Under the pieces are notes generated by a model. It was not told where the DNA came from and did no database searches. It saw only the letters and a list, made by a program, of their open reading frames with translations. The translations under genes were made by a program, and so were the position numbers. Shown here piece after piece: positions 18,041 to 25,572 of a DNA stretch of 64,000 bases. Positions within the stretch are counted from its first letter, which is position 1, and the number at the start of each line of letters is the position of its first letter. The stretch lies in the NCBI GenBank assembly GCA_965204915.1, contig OZ242023.1:4650001-4714000 (forward strand), read 5' to 3'. Origin of the DNA: HK1 sp965204915 (GTDB lineage Bacteria; Pseudomonadota; Gammaproteobacteria; HK1).

Positions 18041-19262
18041 CGGTCCGTTCCGTGGGCAGGTCCGAAGCCATCGTCCGCTCCGGCCGCGGATCCGAAGCAC
18101 CGGTCCGCTCCGGGTCCGAAGCACCGGCGCGCTCGTGGCCTGGATCCGGGAGCCGTTGCACCAACGCCCGCGCCGTCTCGGCCCGGTGGCGTTCCTCCAT
18201 CAGGTCTGCGAACGACGGCAGCTTGCCGTCACGCTCCAGCAGCACCGGCCTCGGGCCGAGGCGCGCAAGCGTGAAGTCCAGAAGATCCCAGACCGCCTCG
18301 CTCACCGGGGCGGCGTGGGTGTCGATCAGCAGGGCATCGCCGAGGTTCTCGTCGGCTTCGAAACCGGCGATGTGGATCTCTCCCACCCGGTCCCCGGCCA
18401 GGGTCTCGACGTAGCGTTCGGGATCGATGCCGCAGTTGCGGGCGCTCAGGTACACATTGTTGAGGTCGAGCAGGAGACCGCATCCGCTGCGTCCGGCGAC
18501 TTCGTTCAGGAAGTCCGGCTCGTCCATCTCGCTGACGAAGGGCAGGTAGTTGGCCGGATTCTCAAGCAGGATGCGACGCCCGATCGCGCCCTGGTACCGA
18601 TCCACCCCTTCCACCAACCGCCGCAGCACGTCGCCGGTACGGGGCAGGGGCAGGAGGTCCGCGAACCAGACCCCATCCGCCCTCGACCAGACCGCGTGCT
18701 CCGACACCAGTACGGGCTCGAATTCCTCCACCAGGCGCTTGACCGCCGACAGGTGCCCCGGCTCGGGCGGGGCCGGTCCGCCAAGAGACGCGCCGACCCC
18801 GTGGAAGCTCACCGGGAAAGACTCCCGGACCTTTCGCAACCGCGCGAGCCGCGGTCCGCCCGCCACCATGTAGTTCTCGGTATGGACTTCGAACCACAGC
18901 GAGGACTCGCGTTGCGCGAGTGCGCTCTCGACGTGGGGTTGCTTGAGGCCGAGCCCGGCGCCGATTGCACCGGCGGCGCCGATTGGGCCGGCGGCGCCGA
19001 TTGGGCCGGCGGCGCCGATTGGGCCGGCGGCGCCGATTAGGCCGGCGGCGCCGATTGGGTCGGCGTCGGCGATCCCGATCGACCGCTCCGACGCCGGCCG
19101 CGGGGAGGAGCCGCGGTGAGCGGACGCGCGCGCCCCACGGGACGGCCCGGAGGCGCCTCCCCCGCCGGCCCGGCCGCGTCCGCCCGTCGTGTCCCTCCGG
19201 TCGACGGCGGCCGGACCGCCCGCGGCGCTCATCGCACCGGGCCGGGCCGGCGCCGCCGACAC
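18033..19262 (-). CDS. bufB: DUF692 multinuclear iron oxidative enzyme of bufferin operon (BufB1), with repeat extension
   Basis: A 409-residue protein whose last 310 residues are a DUF692 (MNIO) TIM-barrel enzyme. Members bind two or three irons and oxidise precursor cysteines, in bufferins to thiooxazole rings. Family motifs: EVHTENYM, SFHGVGASLGG, VSEHAVWS, LENPANYLPF, LLDLNNVYLSARN, EIHIAGF, IDTHAAPV and LLERDGKLPSF. The first 100 residues are unusual: Gly/Arg-rich, then six hexapeptides of the GPIGAA type (about 70-102) leading into the barrel. The GTG start at 19262 has GGGAG 4 bases upstream, 12 bases after bufA1; an ATG at 19232 is possible. The stop overlaps the start of bufC1. Confidence 0.88.
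   Translation of the reverse strand: MSAAPARPGAMSAAGGPAAVDRRDTTGGRGRAGGGGASGPSRGARASAHRGSSPRPASERSIGIADADPIGAAGLIGAAGPIGAAGPIGAAGPIGAAGAIGAGLGLKQPHVESALAQRESSLWFEVHTENYMVAGGPRLARLRKVRESFPVSFHGVGASLGGPAPPEPGHLSAVKRLVEEFEPVLVSEHAVWSRADGVWFADLLPLPRTGDVLRRLVEGVDRYQGAIGRRILLENPANYLPFVSEMDEPDFLNEVAGRSGCGLLLDLNNVYLSARNCGIDPERYVETLAGDRVGEIHIAGFEADENLGDALLIDTHAAPVSEAVWDLLDFTLARLGPRPVLLERDGKLPSFADLMEERHRAETARALVQRLPDPGHERAGASDPERTGASDPRPERTMASDLPTERTVA
18959..19066 (-). repeat. 18-bp in-frame tandem repeat in bufB1
   Basis: Six tandem units of CGCCGATTGGGCCGGCGG; the first, fifth and last are slightly diverged. On the minus strand they encode the (GPIGAA)n segment just before the MNIO barrel. Unit length is a multiple of three, so copy changes do not break the frame. 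Confidence 0.92.
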
Positions 19263-19274
19263 CGCACTCCCATT

Positions 19275-19643
19275 CTATGGATTGTTGCGATCGAGCGCGG
19301 TCGACGATCCCGGACCTTCGGGGGTGATGATGAACTCGCAGCTTCCCTTCGGCGAGTGCGTCCACGCATTGCCCTGGAAGTCCACGGTGGAGGTTCCCTC
19401 GCAGCTCGTGCCTGCACCGGCCGCGCAATCGTTCTCGCCCGCCAGCGCGATGCCGTAGCACTTGTCCTTGCGCCCGCTCGGCGACTCGCCCGCCTTCCAT
19501 TGCGCGAACGCGGCCTTCACCTCCTCCGGGGCATCGTCGGCGATCGTCAGATGCGCGTTGGGCTTCGCCGCCGCCTGGCTGCTCATCGCCGCGATCGCGG
19601 CACCGGTCAGCAAGGCCCTGGCGATGGTGGATTTCGTCGTCAC
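19275..19643 (-). CDS. bufA1: bufferin precursor, DUF2282 type (BufA1)
   Basis: A 122-residue exported peptide precursor of the DUF2282 family (BufA1 bufferins). The Sec signal is MTTKSTIARALLTGAAIAAM followed by SSQAAA, with cleavage probably before KPNAH. The conserved part is DKCYGIALAGENDCAAGAG, then TSCEGTSTVDFQGNAWTHSP and GSCEF, with four Cys at 62, 73, 81 and 102. In studied bufferins such cysteines are oxidised by the DUF692 enzyme and the product binds copper in the periplasm. The GTG start at 19643 has GGGAGGT 8 bases upstream. It is 35 bases after the second-cassette bufC and 12 bases before bufB1, so both cassettes probably share a transcript. Confidence 0.9.
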   Translation of the reverse strand: MTTKSTIARALLTGAAIAAMSSQAAAKPNAHLTIADDAPEEVKAAFAQWKAGESPSGRKDKCYGIALAGENDCAAGAGTSCEGTSTVDFQGNAWTHSPKGSCEFIITPEGPGSSTALDRNNP

Positions 19644-19678
19644 TGTTCATACCTCCCGTCGTTGGGTTGGAAATCGGC

Positions 19679-20452
19679 TCATACCGCCTCCAGCAGGCTG
19701 TCGGCCGCCCACTGCTTGAGGCAGGTGGCGGCGCGAAACGCCGCCGTCTCTTCCCCGACCCGTTCGCACAGTCCGGTGCAGATCGAGCCGAAGTCACCGC
19801 CGGACGCGCAGCACCGGAGCGCCCACGCCTCGTCGGGCTCGAGCGACCGCCAGCGCACCACGAGGTCTTCGCGCCACAGCAGCCACTCTACCGCACGTTC
19901 CATGCGGGCCGGCGGGGGTGGCGCGTCCCCTCGGTCGATGGCGGTCCACATGGGCGGCACGTTCCATTCGAGCGCGAGCCGCCGCACCGCGGGCTTGAGC
20001 CGCGGCTGCATGGCGGCCCACCGCTCGGGGGCGATGGCGGCGACGTCCCCGACACCGACCACCGGGCTGTCGGCGGCGTCCAGGAGCTCGCCCTTGGCCC
20101 ATTCGAACTGCGCCATCTCGCCCAGCACCGGATGATCCCGCCACGGCGCGGTCGAGTGCAGGAACGCCGGCAGATGACGGCCGAACCACCGGATCGAGGG
20201 GTGATGCGAGGGATGCGCCGCCACGTATTCGAGCCCGAGGGTTCGGAATGGGTCGTCGCCCGCCAAGGCGTGCAGCCCCGGATAATCCTCGCCGAGCACT
20301 TCCAGGAACCGCATCCGGATCGCCTCCGTGTAGACACGCATGCGATCCGCGGCCGACACCGTGCCGGCGCCGGCCACCGTCGCCGGGGGCGCGTCCGCTT
20401 CCCCGAGCACGCAGGCCTGAAAGTCCCTTTGCAGCTCGCGAAGCGCGGTCAT
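19679..20452 (-). CDS. DUF2063-like bufferin MNIO partner (BufC2)
   Basis: A 257-residue protein in the position of BufC in the upstream cassette. It resembles DUF2063 partners: LRELQRDFQACVLG, RMRVYTEAIRMRFLEVLGED, YPGLHALAGDDPF, then a C-terminal domain with FEWAKGELLDAAD, RLALEWNVPP and VEWLLWREDLVVRWRSL. It ends in a Cys-containing region (LRCCASGGDFGSICTGLCER). Its likely job is to bring the precursor to the DUF692 enzyme encoded 37 bases upstream. It is clearly divergent from BufC1, so each partner probably serves its own precursor. The ATG at 20452 begins at the domain; longer in-frame starts overlap bufB2. Confidence 0.82.
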   Translation of the reverse strand: MTALRELQRDFQACVLGEADAPPATVAGAGTVSAADRMRVYTEAIRMRFLEVLGEDYPGLHALAGDDPFRTLGLEYVAAHPSHHPSIRWFGRHLPAFLHSTAPWRDHPVLGEMAQFEWAKGELLDAADSPVVGVGDVAAIAPERWAAMQPRLKPAVRRLALEWNVPPMWTAIDRGDAPPPPARMERAVEWLLWREDLVVRWRSLEPDEAWALRCCASGGDFGSICTGLCERVGEETAAFRAATCLKQWAADSLLEAV

Positions 20453-20489
20453 GCACGGGCGACCCGTAAAGACGATTCGCGCAGTGCGG

Positions 20490-21398
20490 TCACGCGCAGG
20501 AGGCCCGTAACGGCGACGGGGGATCCATGGATTCCACCGCGGACCCTGCCAGCGACCGCGCCCGGGCAAGCTCGGCGAGCAGCACGTCGAGCGGCGGGAC
20601 GTCGTCGTCGCGCTCGATCATCGTGGAGACCGGCCCGAGGCGGATCATCGCCTCGGCGTAGAGCTCCCAGACCGGATCCGGCACCGGGTGATCATGGGTG
20701 TCGATGATCAGCGCGCCGTGATGGCTGTGGCCCGCCAGATGGATCTGCCGGACGCGCGCGCCCGGCACGCCGTCGAGGTACGCGAGTGGGTCGAATCCGT
20801 GATTGCGGGCACTCACGTACACGTTGTTGACGTCGAGCAGGATGTGGCAGTCGGCACGCTCCGCCACCGCCGACAGGAACTCCCACTCGGAGACCTGAGA
20901 GTCCGTGTACGTCACGTAGCTCGACACGTTTTCGAGCAGGATCCGGCGGCCGAGGTGGTCCTGCACGCGGCCGACCCGATCGGCCACGTGCGCGATCGCC
21001 TCCTCGGTATACGGCAACGGCAGGAGATCGTGCAGGTTGCGGCCGTCGATGCCCGTCCAGCACAGGTGATCCGAGATCCATGCCGGCTCGACCCGACCGG
21101 CAAGCCGCTTCAGGGCCCCGAGGTACTCCAGGTCCAGCGGGTCCGACCCCCCGATGGAGAGCGAAACCCCGTGCATGACCATCGGGTAGTGCTCGCGGAT
21201 CCGGTCGAGGTAATGCAGCGGCTTCCCGCCGTCGCCGAAGTAGTTCTCGCTGATGATCTCGAACCAGTCGACGGCCGGCCGGCTTTCGAGCACTTCCAGG
21301 TAGTGCTCCGGCCTGAGCCCCAACCCGAAGCCGAGGAAGGGCCGTCGAGCGGGGCCGTCGGTCCTCGTATCCCGGTGCGGCCGGAGCGATGCGCTCAT
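20490..21398 (-). CDS. DUF692 multinuclear iron oxidative enzyme of second bufferin cassette (BufB2)
   Basis: A 302-residue DUF692/MNIO enzyme of normal length. Motifs in order: GFGLGLRPEHYLEVLESRP, FEIISENYFGDGG, VMHGVSLSIGGSDPLD, WISDHLCWTG, LLENVSSYV, ILLDVNNVYVSARNHGFDP, QIHLAGHSHHGALIIDTHDH and MIERDDDVPPLDVLLAEL. The His, Asp and Glu residues that hold the iron cluster in the family are at these places. It should oxidise cysteines in BufA2, encoded just upstream. The start at 21398 (MSASLRPH) is the first ATG before the barrel. A 151-base leader with two hairpins separates it from bufA2. Confidence 0.9.
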   Translation of the reverse strand: MSASLRPHRDTRTDGPARRPFLGFGLGLRPEHYLEVLESRPAVDWFEIISENYFGDGGKPLHYLDRIREHYPMVMHGVSLSIGGSDPLDLEYLGALKRLAGRVEPAWISDHLCWTGIDGRNLHDLLPLPYTEEAIAHVADRVGRVQDHLGRRILLENVSSYVTYTDSQVSEWEFLSAVAERADCHILLDVNNVYVSARNHGFDPLAYLDGVPGARVRQIHLAGHSHHGALIIDTHDHPVPDPVWELYAEAMIRLGPVSTMIERDDDVPPLDVLLAELARARSLAGSAVESMDPPSPLRASCA

Positions 21399-21449
21399 GT
21401 CGGGAAACGAACCCTGCGGTCGAGAGGGATGCGGGTCCCGAATGCGGCG

Positions 21450-21520
21450 TCGAGGCTGCGCCTCGATGCGGATGGCGCGATGGCGGCGCGGGGCGGATCG
21501 GGGAAACCCGCCCGATCCGC
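21450..21520 (-). promoter_or_regulatory. two hairpins in the bufA2-bufB2 intercistronic region
   Basis: Two perfect inverted repeats: 21493-21502 with 21511-21520 (10 bp, 8-nt loop) and 21450-21456 with 21460-21466 (7 bp, 3-nt loop). They lie between the precursor gene and its enzyme gene, so they could lower read-through and keep precursor in excess over enzyme. That function is inferred. Confidence 0.55.
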
Positions 21521-21550
21521 TCCGCGCACGAGCCGGACGCGGGTCGCGCC

Positions 21551-21802
21551 TCAGCCTTCCTCGACGGTGCCGCCGGCCTCGTTGCACGCGGCCTCGGTGA
21601 CCATGACGAATCCCTGTCCCTTGCAGGCATTGTGGCCCTTGCATTCGCTGGTTGCCGTCTTGCAAGCGCTTTGGCCCTTGCAGGCGTTGCCGCCCACGCA
21701 CTTCACGGTCGCCTCTTGCGCGCCGGCCGAAATGGGGGCCAGTGCGAACATCGCCGCCGCGGCTGCGGCAAGCGTCAGGCTGGAGGTGGTCTTGACGTTC
21801 AT
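21551..21802 (-). CDS. bufA2: bufferin precursor, BufA2 type
   Basis: An 83-residue exported Cys-rich precursor. The signal peptide MNVKTTSSLTLAAAAAAMFA continues to APISAGA, with cleavage before QEATV. The mature 55 residues have six Cys (35, 41, 47, 54, 60, 73) in near-regular spacing: NACKGQSACKTATSECKGHN then ACKGQGF and EAACNEAGG. This is the layout of BufA2-type bufferins, whose cysteines are modified by DUF692 enzymes to make a metal-binding peptide. It differs wholly from BufA1, the second precursor in the same locus. The start has AAGGAG 5-6 bases upstream. It is the first gene of the seven-gene set. Confidence 0.88.
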   Translation of the reverse strand: MNVKTTSSLTLAAAAAAMFALAPISAGAQEATVKCVGGNACKGQSACKTATSECKGHNACKGQGFVMVTEAACNEAGGTVEEG

Positions 21803-21902
21803 CGGAGCTCCTTTCGAAACGAGTCGAGATGGGTGGGTTCAATCGCAACCGAGTCGTGCCGCTGGCGTGCGATCCGACCGGTCGCGATTGTATGGAGTCG
21901 AA

Positions 21903-21921
21903 TATCACGACGCTATCACGA
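21903..21921. promoter_or_regulatory. TATCACGA direct repeat, possible operator
   Basis: TATCACGA occurs twice, at 21903-21910 and 21914-21921. The 11-bp period is one helical turn, so both lie on the same DNA face. It is about 100 bases upstream of the bufA2 start, a plausible site for a regulator; no regulator gene is adjacent. Confidence 0.4.
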
Positions 21922-21926
21922 CAGGT

Positions 21927-21946
21927 TGAACCGCCCCGGGAATCAT
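21927..21946 (+). repeat. solitary IS-end-like sequence
   Basis: The sequence TGAACCGCCCCGGGAATCAT matches 19 of 20 bases of one arm of the inverted repeat at 32853-32872. It resembles terminal repeats of some IS3-family elements, from memory. No transposase or second end is nearby. Confidence 0.45.
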
Positions 21947-22178
21947 TGCTTTATGGAGTGTCCCTTCGTTGACAACGACCGGCGCCGATCGGTTCGGGGC
22001 GTCCGTCGTCGTCATCACGATCATCCCATGCTCGAACGGTATACTCCGAAGCCGCGTGCGGTGCCGGCGCGGGGGATGGACGGGGGCCGCATCGTCGAGG
22101 AAAAGAATGGGCCGAGGAGAGGGATGGAATGAATGCGGGCTGCACGTTGGCCGGCCAGGACGAACCGGGAGCATCGAC

Positions 22179-23327
22179 ATGACGTCACCGAAGCCCTTCC
22201 GCATCGCGGTTCCCGCCGAAGTCCTCGATCGCATCCGCGCCAGGGTCGCCGGTTACGCCTGGCATGAGATGCCGGATGACGGCGGTTGGGCCTACGGCAC
22301 CAACCTCGACTACATGAAGGCGCTCTGCGCCTATTGGCTGGAGGAGTTCGACTGGAGGAGCCAGGAAGCGATGCTCAACCGGTTTCCGCAGTTCACGGCG
22401 CCGGTACGAGGCATCGACCTCCACTTCATCCACGAGAAGGGCAGCGGTCCGGCGCCCCTGCCGCTCATCATCTCCCACGGCTGGCCCGGCTCGGTGGCCG
22501 AGTTCGTCGAGATCATCGAGCCGCTTGCCCATCCCGAACGCTTCGGCGGCAGCGAGGACGACGCCTTCGACGTGATCGCGCCCTCGCTGCCGGGCTTCGG
22601 GTTCTCGGGCCGGCCGGCGCGTCCGATGGGACCACGCAAGATGGCGGGCCTGTTCGCGGAGCTGATGACTGGCGTGCTGGGCTACGACGGCTACGTGGCC
22701 CAGGGCGGGGACTGGGGCGGCGCCATCTCCAGTTGGCTCGGCTACGAGCATGCGCCCGCCTGCCGGGCCATCCACGTCAACATCATGACGATGCGTGACG
22801 CCGGCGGGCCGCAAGGCGCGGAGGAGGAGGCGTGGGCGGCCCGGTTCGAGCAGGAGCAGGCGCTGGAGGAAGGCTACCGCACGCAGCAGGCGACCAAGCC
22901 GCAGACGCTGAGCTACGCCATGATGGACAGCCCGGTCGGGGTCGCCGCCTGGATCGTCGAGAAGTTCAACGCCTGGTCGGATACCGAGGGCGACGACGTC
23001 GAGAGCGTCTACACCAAGGACGAGCTGCTGACCAACATCATGATCTATCTGGTCACCGGCACGTTCAACACCGCGAGCTGGATCTACTACGGCCGTCGCG
23101 AGGAGGGCGGGCGGGTGCTCTCGCCCGAGGGACGGCGGGTCGAGGTGCCGACGGGGTGCGCCCTCTTTCCGGCGGAGCTTCTGTCGTGGCCGCCGCGCAG
23201 CTACGTCGAGCGGGTCTACAACGTGACCCGCTGGACGGAAATGCCCCGCGGCGGGCATTTTGCGGCGATGGAGCAGCCCGAGCTTCTGGTCGAGGACCTT
23301 CGCGCCTTCGCTCGCGCGGCGCGTTAG
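22179..23327 (+). CDS. epoxide hydrolase (alpha/beta hydrolase with EHN domain)
   Basis: A 382-residue microsomal-type epoxide hydrolase. The N-terminal EHN domain starts PFRIAVPAEVLDRIRARV and includes GWAYGTNLDYMKALCAYW. The alpha/beta core has the oxyanion motif ISHGWPGSVAEF, the nucleophile Asp in YVAQGGDWGGAISSW, and the catalytic His in MPRGGHFAAMEQPELL near the C-terminus. The lid tyrosines are probably in SWIYYGRREEGG. It opens epoxides to diols in the cytoplasm, a detoxification or catabolic step. The start at 22179 has GGGAG 8 bases upstream and begins at the EHN domain. It is a single gene, divergent from the bufferin locus and convergent with aspS. Confidence 0.93.
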   Translation: MTSPKPFRIAVPAEVLDRIRARVAGYAWHEMPDDGGWAYGTNLDYMKALCAYWLEEFDWRSQEAMLNRFPQFTAPVRGIDLHFIHEKGSGPAPLPLIISHGWPGSVAEFVEIIEPLAHPERFGGSEDDAFDVIAPSLPGFGFSGRPARPMGPRKMAGLFAELMTGVLGYDGYVAQGGDWGGAISSWLGYEHAPACRAIHVNIMTMRDAGGPQGAEEEAWAARFEQEQALEEGYRTQQATKPQTLSYAMMDSPVGVAAWIVEKFNAWSDTEGDDVESVYTKDELLTNIMIYLVTGTFNTASWIYYGRREEGGRVLSPEGRRVEVPTGCALFPAELLSWPPRSYVERVYNVTRWTEMPRGGHFAAMEQPELLVEDLRAFARAAR

Positions 23328-23401
23328 CGAAGGCGGCGGCACTCCGGGGGCGGCGCCCGACGGCGTCGATGGGTTCGAGCCGGGACCTGCCGGAGACGCC
23401 G

Positions 23402-25180
23402 TCAGCCCGTCCTCCCCACGTCGAGCGAACGAATCCCCAGCTCCCGGAGCTGCCGGGGCTCGGCGGGGCCGGGCGCCCCGGTGAGCGGATCGTTCGCGGT
23501 CTGGGTCTTGGGGAAGGCGATGACGTCGCGGATCGAGCGCGACCCGGTCATCAGCATCGCGATCCGATCGAGCCCGAACGCAATCCCGCCGTGAGGCGGA
23601 CAACCGAACTCCAGCGCATCGAGGAGGAACCCGAATCGTTCGCGCGCCTCGTCCTCGCCGATGCCGAGCACCCGGAACACCGCCTGCTGGACTTCCCGGC
23701 GATGGATGCGCACCGATCCGCCCCCGATCTCCGAGCCGTTGAGCACCATGTCGTATGCGCGCGACTTCAGCGTGGCGGGACTCGATTCGATGGCCGCGAG
23801 GTCTTCCGTATCCGGGGCGGTGAACGGATGATGGAGCGCGGCGTAGCGCTTCTCCCGCGGATCCCACTCGAACATCGGGAAGTCGACCACCCACAACGCC
23901 CGCCAGCCGTCCTCGACCAGGCCCAGATCCTCGCCGAGCTTCACCCGGAGCGCCCCGAGCGCATCGTTGACGATCTTCGATGCATCCGCGCCGAAGAAGA
24001 CGAGATCGCCGTCCCTGACGGCGGTTCGCTCCATGATTCCTTGCAGCGCATCGTCGGACAGGAACTTGACGATGGGCGATTGCAGCCCGCCCCGACCCGC
24101 GGCGAGGTCGTTCACCTTGACGTAGGCAAGGCCCTTCGCACCATGGGTCGCCACGAACCGGGTGTAGTCGTCGATGGCCGAGCGGGCCAGCCCGCCTGCG
24201 CCCGGCGCCTTGAGCGCGGCCACCCGGCCGCCCGGATCGTTGGCCGGCCCCGCGAAGACCTTGAACTCCGTGTCCGCCACCAGATCGCCGATCTCCACCA
24301 GCTCCAGGGGGTTGCGCAGATCGGGCCGATCGGTGCCGAAGCGCGCCGTCGCCTCTTCGTGGGTCATGCGGGGGAGCGGGTCCGGCAGCGCCACGCCCAG
24401 CACCCGGTCGAAGACGTGGCGCATCAGCGCCTCCATCCGCCGGGTAACGCCCTCGAGATCGAGGAACGAGGTCTCGACGTCGAGCTGGGTGAACTCCGGC
24501 TGCCGATCCGCGCGCAGGTCCTCGTCGCGGAAGCAGCGCACGATCTGGTAGTAGCGTTCGAACCCCGACATCATCAGAAGCTGTTTGAAGATCTGGGGCG
24601 ACTGCGGCAATGCGAAGAAGCGGCCGGGGTGGGTGCGGCTCGGGACGAGGTAGTCGCGCGCGCCTTCCGGTGTCGCTCTCGTGAGCATCGGGGTCTCGAC
24701 GTCGATGAAGCCTTCGGCGTCCAGGAACTCCCGCATCGCACGGGTGATGCGAGCCCGGGTCTTGATGCGCGCGAACATCTCCGGACGGCGCAGATCGACG
24801 TACCGGTACCGGAGACGGGTCTCCTCTCCGACGTCGTCCTCGTCGAGCTGGAACGGGGGGGTCCGCGCGGTATTCAGGACTTCGAGGCGCTGCCCGAGGA
24901 CCTCGACCGCACCGGTCGCCATCTCGGGGTTGGAGGTGCCCGGTGGCCGCTCCCGCACGCGGCCCACCACCCGCAGGACGTACTCCGGCCGCACCTGCTC
25001 GGCGGTACCGAACGCTTCGACCGTGTCGGGGTCGTACACCACCTGCACGAGCCCGGTGCGGTCGCGCAGATCGATGAAGATCACGCCTCCGTGGTCGCGG
25101 CGCCGATGCACCCAGCCGCAGAGCGTGACGCTCTCTCCGATCAGATCCTCGGTGACGGTGCCGCAGAAATGGGAGCGCAT
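23402..25180 (-). CDS. aspS: aspartyl-tRNA synthetase
   Basis: A 592-residue class II synthetase of bacterial AspRS type, which charges tRNA-Asp (or tRNA-Asp and tRNA-Asn in organisms lacking AsnRS). The N-terminal OB anticodon-binding fold reads TLCGWVHRRRDHGGVIFIDL. Class II motif 2 lies around QIVRCFRDEDLRADRQPEFT, the GAD insertion domain is present in the middle, and motif 3 is PHGGIAFGLDRIAMLMTG. It begins MRSHFCG, matching the conserved AspRS N-terminus, which sets the start at 25180; in-frame sequence upstream is not conserved. No clear ribosome site precedes it. Confidence 0.97.
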   Translation of the reverse strand: MRSHFCGTVTEDLIGESVTLCGWVHRRRDHGGVIFIDLRDRTGLVQVVYDPDTVEAFGTAEQVRPEYVLRVVGRVRERPPGTSNPEMATGAVEVLGQRLEVLNTARTPPFQLDEDDVGEETRLRYRYVDLRRPEMFARIKTRARITRAMREFLDAEGFIDVETPMLTRATPEGARDYLVPSRTHPGRFFALPQSPQIFKQLLMMSGFERYYQIVRCFRDEDLRADRQPEFTQLDVETSFLDLEGVTRRMEALMRHVFDRVLGVALPDPLPRMTHEEATARFGTDRPDLRNPLELVEIGDLVADTEFKVFAGPANDPGGRVAALKAPGAGGLARSAIDDYTRFVATHGAKGLAYVKVNDLAAGRGGLQSPIVKFLSDDALQGIMERTAVRDGDLVFFGADASKIVNDALGALRVKLGEDLGLVEDGWRALWVVDFPMFEWDPREKRYAALHHPFTAPDTEDLAAIESSPATLKSRAYDMVLNGSEIGGGSVRIHRREVQQAVFRVLGIGEDEARERFGFLLDALEFGCPPHGGIAFGLDRIAMLMTGSRSIRDVIAFPKTQTANDPLTGAPGPAEPRQLRELGIRSLDVGRTG

Positions 25181-25572
25181 CGGACTGGAGCCGGAGGAAA
25201 CGAAGCGCGCGATGGTAAGGACTGGCGTTTCGTCTGGCAACTTCGACCTCCCCGGCTTCGATCCCCTCGGTGAGGGAGGTCGTCGGATCCGTGCATCCGC
25301 CGGCAAGGGTGGATGGCTGCTTCGGCAGGCGGCGCCTCTCGTCGCCGAGTCCGTGCGCCGCGCGCGAGGGGTATCATCGGGGACCCCGGAACCGCCCGAA
25401 GGCGCCCGCGTCCGGGGCCATAACGCCGTCTATGTCTGCTGACTCTCGCTGGCGGGACAGCGTCCCCGGCGCGGACAGGAGTCTACCCCGAAATCGCGCG
25501 CTGGATCTCGCGACCGTGCGCCGCGCGCGAGGGGTATCATCCGCTCTCCGGGTCCAGGCGAAGGCGCCACCG
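25181..25572. other. divergent intergenic region with 28-bp direct repeat
   Basis: Between aspS and the acyl-CoA synthetase gene. A 28-bp sequence ending GAGGGGTATCATC occurs identically at 25351-25378 and 25514-25541, and CGAAGGCGCC follows each copy after a short gap. No gene is present. Confidence 0.6.

Larger units (their letters stand above)
21803..22178. other. divergent promoter region for bufferin locus and epoxide hydrolase
   Basis: About 375 bases with no gene. It holds the TATCACGA direct repeat at 21903-21921, the IS-end-like sequence at 21927-21946, and an imperfect inverted repeat, CAATCGCAACC near 21839 with its near-complement ending about 21890. The promoter of the bufferin operon must lie here. 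Confidence 0.5.

Noticed and set aside
18959..19066. Possible CRISPR-like array
   Set aside because: Units are 18 bp and directly adjacent without spacers, in frame inside bufB1; it is a coding tandem repeat.
23359..23403. 9-bp inverted repeat between epoxide hydrolase and aspS as a terminator
   Set aside because: The loop is 27 bases, there is no T-run, and one arm enters aspS; too weak to list as a terminator.
22832..25273. Long plus-strand frame across aspS
   Set aside because: Antisense shadow of aspS and of the end of the epoxide hydrolase gene; no recognisable protein features.
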